This document shows, piece after piece, positions 25,096-31,799 of a stretch of 64,000 nt of DNA (the first letter of the stretch is position 1; every line of letters begins with the position of its first letter). Source of the DNA: an uncultured Atopobiaceae bacterium (GTDB taxonomy: Bacteria > Actinomycetota > Coriobacteriia > Coriobacteriales > Atopobiaceae); NCBI GenBank assembly GCA_944320385.1, contig CALUHH010000001.1:1-64000 (forward strand). The letters are read 5' to 3'. The translations under genes were made by a program, and so were the position numbers. A model generated the notes under the pieces. That model did not search any database. It saw nothing but the letters and a program-made list of their open reading frames with translations, and was not told the origin of the DNA.

Positions 25096-26322
25096 ATGAG
25101 CAAAGCCCCCGCACACGCGGCGCACGCAGCCGCCCCCGCCGAGAGCCGCAAGATCTCGCCGCTGCTCAAGCTCTACGGCATCTACTGCCTCGTCACCGCA
25201 GCGGCCGTCATCGCGCTGATCGCGCTCATCACGGTCCCGCTCGCACAGTACGGCGCGGACCTCTTCCGCGAGCGCCACGACGTCACGCTCACCATGACGC
25301 TCGTCGCCGTCCAGCTCGTCACCATGTTCGTGGCGTCTGTCGGCTACGTCGCCTTTGGCGTGCTCGTACTCAAGAACCGCCGCCGGCACGTGGCGCAGAT
25401 CGCCTATGCGCTGCTCGGCGTGGGCGTCGTCAACATTATTCTGGAGATCATGCTCAACGGCTTTGGCGACAACCTGATCTATGACGGGATCCGCCTCGCC
25501 GTCCTTCTCGTCATATCCGTAACCGTTGACCCCACGCTGATTTCGGAGCGCCGACTCCAGCGCAAGCTGCGCGACATGGAGACCGAAGAGGAGGCCGAAG
25601 CCGGCACGCTCGGGCGCGCCAAGGGAGACCGCGGCTTCATTGAGCTGGACTTCTTCAACCTGTTCTGGGTCTTTGTGGTCTGTTGCGTGCTGGGCCTCGT
25701 GATTGAGACCGTCTACCACATGGTCGTGGTGGATCCCGGCGTCTACCAGGACCGCGCCGGCATGCTCTACGGGCCCTTCTCGCCCATCTACGGCTTTGGC
25801 GCCGTCCTCATGACGGTGGCGCTCAACCGCTTCTACCGCGCCAATCCGGTGGTCATCTTCCTGGTCTCCGCCGTGATCGGGGGGCTCTTCGAGGCGGCGG
25901 TCTCCTGGTTCATGCAGGTGGGCTTTGGCGCCGTGGCCTGGGACTACTCGGGCTCCACGATCTTCGGGCTCTTCCCGGACCCCATCGCCATGCTCTTTGG
26001 CGGGCGCACGTCCACGCTCTTCATGTGCATGTGGGGCGCGCTCGGCTTTGTGTGGATCAAGGTCTGCCTGCCGTGGCTGCTCAAGCTGATCAACCTCATC
26101 CCCTGGCAGGCGCGCTACTCGGTGACCGCCGTGTGCGCGGCGCTGATGCTGGTCAACGGCGTCATGACGCTGCAGTCGCTCGAGTGCTGGTACCAGCGGG
26201 AGAGCGGCCTGCCGCCGTCGTCGCCGGTCGAGGAGTTCTACGCCGTGCACTACGATGACGCCTACATGCAGCACCGCTTCCAGTCCATGACGATCACGCC
26301 CGAGGACTCCGCCCGCGCGTAG
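25096..26322 (+). CDS. CmpB-type putative ABC transporter permease (PF06541-like)
   Basis: 408 residues with about nine hydrophobic helices. The second half carries the family pattern FWVFVVCCVLGLVIETVYH, then GPFSPIYGFGAVL and GGLFEAAVSWFMQ. These are the ABC_trans_CmpB hallmarks common in Firmicutes and Actinobacteria. No ATPase gene is adjacent, so transport activity is unproven. The ATG follows AAGGAG. It is monocistronic, with a repeat cluster in the convergent spacer downstream. Confidence 0.82.
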   Translation: MSKAPAHAAHAAAPAESRKISPLLKLYGIYCLVTAAAVIALIALITVPLAQYGADLFRERHDVTLTMTLVAVQLVTMFVASVGYVAFGVLVLKNRRRHVAQIAYALLGVGVVNIILEIMLNGFGDNLIYDGIRLAVLLVISVTVDPTLISERRLQRKLRDMETEEEAEAGTLGRAKGDRGFIELDFFNLFWVFVVCCVLGLVIETVYHMVVVDPGVYQDRAGMLYGPFSPIYGFGAVLMTVALNRFYRANPVVIFLVSAVIGGLFEAAVSWFMQVGFGAVAWDYSGSTIFGLFPDPIAMLFGGRTSTLFMCMWGALGFVWIKVCLPWLLKLINLIPWQARYSVTAVCAALMLVNGVMTLQSLECWYQRESGLPPSSPVEEFYAVHYDDAYMQHRFQSMTITPEDSARA

Positions 26323-26362
26323 GGCCGCGGCGGCACGTCCTTCTCGCGCGGTGCAAACGCGC

Positions 26363-26484
26363 TGGTGCCGGATTTCCGCCAAATGTGCGCCAAGGTGCCA
26401 AAATCGGGTCATATGCGTGCGATTGGTGCCGGATTCCCGTCAAATGCGTGCGGCAGACACGCAGATGGCGGAAATCCGGCACCA
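26363..26484. repeat. Intergenic repeat cluster B (convergent spacer)
   Basis: A 19-base perfect inverted repeat (TGGTGCCGGATTTCCGCCA at 26363-26381 and its complement at 26466-26484) encloses two more direct copies of the same unit (about 26390-26421, degenerate, and 26424-26452, close). Flanking AAACGC extends the units. The spacer separates the 3' ends of the CmpB-like and lgt genes and may terminate both. Confidence 0.75.
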
Positions 26485-26518
26485 GGCGTTTTGCGAATGG
26501 CGTGGCTGCCGGACTCAG

Positions 26519-27337
26519 TTAGCGCTCGACGTAGCCCGTCTGCGGGCGCGCCAGGCGGTGCGCTACGACCAAGATCGCGATACCGAGAAGAACGAGCGGA
26601 AGGCTCAGCAGCTGGCCCATCGTGATGGGGCCGAAGAGGTAGCCGAGCTGGGCGTCCGGCACGCGAACGAACTCGATCAGGAAGCGGAACACGCCGTAGA
26701 GCGCGAGGAACCACCCCATGAAGGTGCCCTGCGGGCGCGGCGGCACGCGGCGCGACAGCGCGTACAGAACCACGAAGATCACCAGACCCTCGAGCACGGC
26801 CTCGTAGAGCTGGGAGGGGTGGCGGTACACGTTGCCGCCCGTCTCGAACATGACGCCCCAGGGAAGCGTGGTCTCCTTGCCCCAGAGCTCGCCGTTCACG
26901 AAGTTGGCGCAGCGGCCGAAGAAGAGGCCGAGCGGGGCGCCGATGACGCCGAGGTCGCAGACCGTGGCAACGGAGATGCCATAGTGCCGGCACACCAGGC
27001 TGCCGCCGATGACGGCCCCCACGAGGCCACCGTGGAAGCTCATGCCGCCGTGGCTGAGCATGAAGATCTCGAGCGGGTTCTCGAGGTAGTAGCCCGCCCC
27101 GTAGAAGAGCACGTAGAACAGGCGCGCGCCAATGATGATGCCAAAGACCACACCGATCACGATGGAGAAGATGTCATCGACCGTGAGGCCGAGCTTCCAG
27201 CGCCTCTGCGTGCGCCACATCACCACGCCGGCGCAGATGAAGCCCGCGAGGTAGGCAAGGGCGTACCAGCGCACGGTGAGCGGACCGATCGAGAAGGCCA
27301 CCGGGTCGAGGGCGTGGTAGATCTGGTCGAGAAACAC
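26519..27337 (-). CDS. lgt: Phosphatidylglycerol--prolipoprotein diacylglyceryl transferase
   Basis: 272 residues with seven membrane helices. The family signatures are all present: HGGMSFHGGLVGA, GRCANFVNGELWGK and RHPSQLYEA. The enzyme moves diacylglycerol onto the lipobox Cys of prelipoproteins at the membrane, which would serve the lipoproteins encoded at 46723 and 48839. Start is GTG at 27337; directly before it is GGCGAGAAGAAC, a poor Shine-Dalgarno. It follows the NifU-type gene by 16 bases, likely one operon. Confidence 0.95.
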   Translation of the reverse strand: MFLDQIYHALDPVAFSIGPLTVRWYALAYLAGFICAGVVMWRTQRRWKLGLTVDDIFSIVIGVVFGIIIGARLFYVLFYGAGYYLENPLEIFMLSHGGMSFHGGLVGAVIGGSLVCRHYGISVATVCDLGVIGAPLGLFFGRCANFVNGELWGKETTLPWGVMFETGGNVYRHPSQLYEAVLEGLVIFVVLYALSRRVPPRPQGTFMGWFLALYGVFRFLIEFVRVPDAQLGYLFGPITMGQLLSLPLVLLGIAILVVAHRLARPQTGYVER

Positions 27338-27349
27338 GTTCTTCTCGCC
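27338..27349 (-). repeat. GGCGAGAAGAAC motif copy at the lgt start
   Basis: Exact 12-mer on the minus strand ending immediately before the GTG start of lgt. AGAAG could act as a weak ribosome-binding site. Confidence 0.6.
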
Positions 27350-27353
27350 CGCG

Positions 27354-27590
27354 CTAGAACGCGGCGGGCTGGACGCGGGTCACGCCGGGGACGTGCTCGC
27401 GCAGGATGCGCTCGATGCCCTCGGACATGTCGAGGCTCGAGAGCGGGCAACCGGCGCAGGCGCCCTGCATCTCCAGGGTGACCACGCCGTCGTCGGTGCA
27501 GTCGATGAGGGCCACGTCGCCGCCGTCGGCCTGGAGGCTCTGACGGATGACGTCGAGGGTTGCGTCGAGAAGTGCGCGGTCAACGGCCAT
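27354..27590 (-). CDS. NifU-like C-terminal domain protein (Fe-S cluster carrier)
   Basis: 78 residues, the size of stand-alone NifU C-terminal (Nfu) domains. The cluster-binding motif is ACAGCPLSS (C-x2-C), preceded by LQADGGDVALIDC, the usual Nfu signature. It likely carries or delivers [4Fe-4S] clusters in the cytosol. ATG follows AAAGGAC. It lies between the U32 peptidase gene (59 bases upstream) and lgt. Confidence 0.9.
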   Translation of the reverse strand: MAVDRALLDATLDVIRQSLQADGGDVALIDCTDDGVVTLEMQGACAGCPLSSLDMSEGIERILREHVPGVTRVQPAAF

Positions 27591-27649
27591 GATGAGTCCT
27601 TTCGCAGGCCCCGCGCGCGGGCGGGGCGTCTTGTGGTCCGTGGAACATG

Positions 27650-30181
27650 TTACCCAATGCCGGCAAAAAGATGCCCGGAAGTGGCGCCGTTTGCGCGGGG
27701 CGCGGGGCGGCGCCCGTCGCGGGCGGCCTCGATCGCGCGGACCGTGCGCGCGACGGCGGCGCTCACCTCGGCGGGGTCCATGAGCTGGCAGTCCACCAGA
27801 AGGCGCGACACGCCGGCCGCGATGAGCTCCGCCGCCTGCGGCGTCGCGTCGAGCGGGCTTGCCGAGAAGATCCTCGAGCGCCCGTTGACGTCGGTGCGGA
27901 CGGGGAGCTCCTTGCCGTCGATGTTGCGCAGCGAGAGCCGGCGGCGGCGCAGCGCGCAGCGGCGGCAGTCGTGGACGCACTTCCCCAGCGCCTGCAGCAC
28001 GCAGTGCTCGCTCGTCATCACGCGCTCGCGGCCAAAGACCGCAAGGCCCACCGGCACCGTCGCCACGCGGGCGAGCGCGCAGACCTCGTCGAGCGTGAGC
28101 TCCGGCGAGAGCCACAGGCCCGCCGAGCCGGCATCCTCGAGCGCCGCGACGCAGCTCGCGTTGTGCACGGGGATGCAGGAGCGGACCTCGGGGGCAGCTC
28201 CGTGCTCGACGGCGAGCGCCAGCTCAGAGACGTTGCCCACGGCCACGGGCGCGCCGGCGCGGACCCACGGGTCAAGGCGTGCGTGGTCACCCTCGCGACA
28301 GACCTCGTCGAGCCAGGGGATGACGCCCTCGGGCCACACGTCGGGGCGCTCGGCGAGCTCGTCTGCCGGCGCATAGACGCGCGTGGCACCCGCCGCGAGC
28401 GCCGCCTCCGCACACTCCGGCGTCACCACCAGCGCGCACGCCTCGGGCTCCCACGTCGCGCGGCGAGCGGAGGGAGCGTCTGTCAATTGGGGACTGTCCC
28501 CAATTGACAGAGCACGATCGGCGTAAGGGGCGAGAAGGGCCTCCTCCAGCAGGCGGCAGGCCTCGGCGCGGACCTTGTGCACGGCCGAGAAGCCCATGCC
28601 GCAGCCCGGGTCAAGCTCGACCTCCCAGTCCACCGCCTCGAAGGGGCTCTGGCCCATGCGACCCACGTGCTCGACCAGGTCCTCGGCGGTCACGGCCTTG
28701 GTGCGCGCCGCCTCAACGACAAATCCCTCGGCGCGGGCCGTCGCCGCGCCGTCGACGCAGGTCAGCTCCACCGCAAAGGGCTCGCCCAGCCGTGCCGTCA
28801 CGTGAGCGCGCACCGGGCGGCGGCGCACCACGTCCTTGTCGGCCACGCGCGCGGCCTCGTCGAGCGCGCGCTGCGAGCGAATGACGCGCACCGTGGAGCC
28901 CGCGGGCATCGGGCGGGCGGCTCGACAGGTGACGACCTCCCCCGCGGCGGCGTCCGCCGGAGCGCTCACGGTGAGGAACTGCGTGGGATCGTCCACGGGC
29001 CGCACCTCGAGCAGGTCGCCCTCCCCCACCGGCGCGCTCAGGCGCACGTCGACGTCAGCGCGCGTGAGGCGGCGCATCCGCTCGCGCCCGCCGTTGCCGC
29101 CGCCGCGCCGCACGAGCGCGTCCTCGAGCTCGCGCGAGCCCACGACCTCGCCCACGACCTCGCCGCGGTTGTTGGAGCGCTCGTAGCTCATCATGTCGTT
29201 GTCGGAGCGACCCCAGAGGTAGTCGTCCGTGAAGTCGCGGTTGAACGCGCGCTTGAGCCGGCGGTGGAGCGCCGCCGACGAGCCCTCGTCCTTCTCGCCC
29301 GCCGCTAGCGCATCGAGCGCGTCGCGATACGCCCCCACCACGGAGAGCACGTAGTCAGGGGCCTTCATGCGGCCCTCGACCTTGAGCGAGCCCACGCCCG
29401 CGTCGCGCATCTCGCGCAGGTGGTCGACGGTGCAGTAGTCCTTGGGGCAGAGCAGGCGCGTTCCGCCCACGCCCCGCATGGTCTCGGGCATGCCGGCCGT
29501 GGGCACGTCCGGCACCTCCATCACGGCACCGTCCTCGTCCACGAGGTCATAGGGCAGGCGGCACGGCTGCGCGCAGAGCCCGCGGTTGGCCGACCGGCCG
29601 CCGGCGAGCGAGCTCATGAGGCACACGCCCGAGTAGCAGAAGCACAGCGCCCCGTGGCCAAAGCACTCCAGCTCCACGCCCTCCTCGGCGATGCGCGAGA
29701 TCTCGGCCAGCGAGAGCTCGCGCGAGAGGGTCACGCGGTCTGCGCCCCACACGTCGCGGCACCACGCCACGCCGCGCGCGTCGTGCACGTTGGCCTGGGT
29801 GGAGACGTGCGTCTCGATCTGCGGCCAGGCACGGCGGATCTCGGCGAGAAGACCCCAGTCCTGGATGATGAAGGCGTCCGCGCCCAGAAGCCACGCGCGG
29901 CGCACGAGGTCGAGCACGCGCGGCATCTCCGCGGTCGAGACGGCCACGTTGACGGTCACGTACACGCGCGTCCCCGCGAGGTGCGCGCGACGGCACGCCG
30001 CCTCGAAGGACTCGTCGTCGAAGTTGTCCGCGCCGCGGCGGGCGTTGAAGTCGTTGCCCAGCCCGCAGTAGATGGCGTCCGCGCCGCCCGCGAGGGCCGC
30101 GTTGAAGGGGGCGGGGCCACCTGCCGGGGCCAGCAGCTCCGGCACTCCGTGGGCCTCAAGAAACGTCGTTCTTCTCGTCAT
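27650..30181 (-). CDS. U32 family peptidase / tRNA-rRNA hydroxylation-type protein
   Basis: 843 residues. The N-terminal third is a U32 domain: ELLAPAG, then YCGLGNDFNAR, ELECFGHGALCFCYSGVC and the Cys cluster continuing with SANRGLCAQPCRLPY. A second conserved part near DAGVGSLKVEGRMKAPDYV follows, with a DUF3656-like middle and a C-terminal Cys set CVHDCRRCALRRRR. Relatives (RlhA, TrhP) act in RNA hydroxylation with an Fe-S cluster, so protease activity is not implied. ATG at 30181 has AGGAG upstream. An 11-codon palindromic insertion lies at residues about 558-568. Confidence 0.85.
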   Translation of the reverse strand: MTRRTTFLEAHGVPELLAPAGGPAPFNAALAGGADAIYCGLGNDFNARRGADNFDDESFEAACRRAHLAGTRVYVTVNVAVSTAEMPRVLDLVRRAWLLGADAFIIQDWGLLAEIRRAWPQIETHVSTQANVHDARGVAWCRDVWGADRVTLSRELSLAEISRIAEEGVELECFGHGALCFCYSGVCLMSSLAGGRSANRGLCAQPCRLPYDLVDEDGAVMEVPDVPTAGMPETMRGVGGTRLLCPKDYCTVDHLREMRDAGVGSLKVEGRMKAPDYVLSVVGAYRDALDALAAGEKDEGSSAALHRRLKRAFNRDFTDDYLWGRSDNDMMSYERSNNRGEVVGEVVGSRELEDALVRRGGGNGGRERMRRLTRADVDVRLSAPVGEGDLLEVRPVDDPTQFLTVSAPADAAAGEVVTCRAARPMPAGSTVRVIRSQRALDEAARVADKDVVRRRPVRAHVTARLGEPFAVELTCVDGAATARAEGFVVEAARTKAVTAEDLVEHVGRMGQSPFEAVDWEVELDPGCGMGFSAVHKVRAEACRLLEEALLAPYADRALSIGDSPQLTDAPSARRATWEPEACALVVTPECAEAALAAGATRVYAPADELAERPDVWPEGVIPWLDEVCREGDHARLDPWVRAGAPVAVGNVSELALAVEHGAAPEVRSCIPVHNASCVAALEDAGSAGLWLSPELTLDEVCALARVATVPVGLAVFGRERVMTSEHCVLQALGKCVHDCRRCALRRRRLSLRNIDGKELPVRTDVNGRSRIFSASPLDATPQAAELIAAGVSRLLVDCQLMDPAEVSAAVARTVRAIEAARDGRRPAPRANGATSGHLFAGIG
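28479..28511. repeat. 33-bp palindrome, copy 2 (in-frame inside the U32 gene)
   Basis: Perfect 14-base arms (TCTGTCAATTGGGG and complement) with a 5-base centre ACTGT. It is exactly 33 bases and is read through as 11 codons giving LSIGDSPQLTD, keeping the frame. Design is the same as at 20614-20646. Confidence 0.9.
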
Positions 30182-30211
30182 CGTGTCATCGTCTCCTGCC
30201 GCTGCCGGGCG

Positions 30212-30223
30212 GTTCTTCTCGCC
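30212..30223 (-). repeat. GGCGAGAAGAAC motif copy (intergenic)
   Basis: Exact 12-mer upstream of the U32 gene; a 10-of-12 relative at 30168-30179 covers its first codons (TRRT). Confidence 0.55.
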
Positions 30224-30235
30224 ACGCGAGAATAA

Positions 30236-30357
30236 CGGGCCGGATTTGGACGGTTTGCGGGCCCAGAGCGTCCAGAATCGGCCCGCTTTGCGACCCAACA
30301 GGAAAACGTGCGGGTTCTGGTCGGTCGGAGAGCCCCAAACCGTCCAGAACCCGCACG
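30236..30357 (-). terminator. Tandem related hairpins after tyrS (repeat cluster C)
   Basis: The hairpin nearest tyrS has 19-base arms with one mismatch (30307-30325 and 30339-30357, core CGTGCGGGTTCTGG). A second hairpin (30236-30252 with 30269-30285, 14 of 17 paired) carries the same GTCCAGAA arm. Both follow the tyrS stop on the minus strand, so they may terminate it. No T-tract is evident. Confidence 0.65.
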
Positions 30358-30378
30358 CAATCAAATCATGGGGCGCAG

Positions 30379-31596
30379 CTACACCAGGCGCGCCCAGCGC
30401 TTCTTGCCAGACTGGACCGTCGTGCCGGCCGAGAAGAGCGCGGGGTCGACGTTGTAGCACTTGGGCGCCACCGGCTCGCCGTTGATCTTGACGCCGCCGC
30501 CGTCCACGAGACGGCGCGCCTCGCCGGCGGACTTGGCGATGCCCACCTCGACGAGCAGCTTGCCGAGGTAGACCTTGCCCTCGTCGTTGGGCTCGGCCAC
30601 GGAGAGCGGGAACTCCGGCATGTCCTCGGGGGCCTCGGCGCGCTTGAACTGCGCGTCGAAGGCATCGCTCGCCGCGGCGCCGGCGCCCTCGCCGTGGTAG
30701 AGGTCCACGATGTTGGCCGCCAGCTCGCGCTTGAGCGCGTACGGGTCGGCGGAGCCGTCCGCAAAGGCGGCGTCGATGGCGTCGAGCTTGTCCATGTCGG
30801 CCGTGGAGCACAGGCGCCAGTAGAGCGGCACGAGCTCGTCGGTGATGGACATGACCTTGCCGTACATGTCCGCCGGCTCGTCGGTCAGGCCCACGTAGTT
30901 GCCGTAGCTCTTGGACATCTTCTTGTGGCCGTCGGTGCCCACCAGCAGCGGCATCGTGAGGGCCACCTGCGGCTCCATGCCCATGGCGCGCATGAGGTCG
31001 CGACCGGCGAGCAGGTTGAAGATCTGGTCGTTGCCGCCCATCTCGAGGTCGGCCTTGATCACCACGGAGTCGTAGGCCTGCAGCACCGGGTAGATGAACT
31101 CGTGCAGGGCGATGGACTTGCCCTCGGTGTAGCGGTTGTGGAAGTCCTCGCGCTCGAGGATGCGGGCCACGTTGAACTGGCTCATCAGACCCAGCATCTC
31201 GGCGAGGTTGAGGCCCTTCAGCCAGTCGCCGTTGTGGACGATGGTGGTCTTCTCAGGGTCGAGGACCTTCATGGCCTGCTCGACGTAGGTCTTGGCGTTG
31301 GCCTCCACCTGCTCCTCGGTGAGGGGCGGGCGGGTGGAGTCGCGGCCGGACGGGTCGCCGATGAGGGCGGTGCCGTTGCCGATGATCAGCGTCACGTTGT
31401 GGCCCAGGTCCTGGAACTGACGCATCTTGCGCAGCGGCACGGCGTGGCCGAGGTGCAGGTCGGGGGAGGTGGGGTCCACGCCCAGCTTGATGTTGAGGGG
31501 CGTGCCCTTCTCGAGCTTCTTCTTGAGCTCGTCGAGCGGCACGATCTGCATCGTGCCGGAGGTGATCACCTTGAGTTGCTCGTCAACGGGAAGCAC
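30379..31596 (-). CDS. tyrS: Tyrosyl-tRNA synthetase
   Basis: 405 residues, normal for bacterial TyrRS. The class I HIGH-type motif is PDLHLGHAVPL and the KMSKS motif is present as HKKMSKSYGN. The tyrosine pocket shows QAYDSVVIKADLEMGGNDQ. The C-terminal S4-like RNA-binding domain ends the protein (GEARRLVDGGGVKINGEPV). It charges tRNA-Tyr. The start is GTG at 31596 behind AAAGGAG; an upstream in-frame extension lacks a site. No T-box leader is apparent in the upstream spacer. Confidence 0.95.
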   Translation of the reverse strand: MLPVDEQLKVITSGTMQIVPLDELKKKLEKGTPLNIKLGVDPTSPDLHLGHAVPLRKMRQFQDLGHNVTLIIGNGTALIGDPSGRDSTRPPLTEEQVEANAKTYVEQAMKVLDPEKTTIVHNGDWLKGLNLAEMLGLMSQFNVARILEREDFHNRYTEGKSIALHEFIYPVLQAYDSVVIKADLEMGGNDQIFNLLAGRDLMRAMGMEPQVALTMPLLVGTDGHKKMSKSYGNYVGLTDEPADMYGKVMSITDELVPLYWRLCSTADMDKLDAIDAAFADGSADPYALKRELAANIVDLYHGEGAGAAASDAFDAQFKRAEAPEDMPEFPLSVAEPNDEGKVYLGKLLVEVGIAKSAGEARRLVDGGGVKINGEPVAPKCYNVDPALFSAGTTVQSGKKRWARLV

Positions 31597-31749
31597 GTCT
31601 TTCTCCTTTGCTTGGTCCAGGCGGCGCGCGCCGCCACGTAGCTGTCTAGCATACCGCAGGTCACGGCATTTGGGGCGCGCGACGGCCTGCGGCGTCCACG
31701 GTCTCAACACGTACGGGCGTCCCCGACAAGAACGCGGCGTCGTCACACC

Positions 31750-31755
31750 TATAAT
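31750..31755 (+). promoter_or_regulatory. -10 box of the class A PBP gene
   Basis: A perfect TATAAT 45 bases upstream of the PBP start. The region 17 bases before it does not match a -35 well. Confidence 0.5.
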
Positions 31756-31799
31756 GAGTCCGTCTGTGGACGAACGCCCCATGAACAGGAGGACCCCCG

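Noticed and set aside
30182..30811. A 210-codon upstream extension of the U32 gene
   Set aside because: The extension runs through two hairpins and into tyrS. The ATG at 30181 starts the conserved U32 domain and has AGGAG upstream.
31597..31749. A T-box or other riboswitch before tyrS
   Set aside because: No T-box sequence, antiterminator or specifier stem is visible in the spacer, which is only about 150 bases and shared with the divergent PBP promoter.
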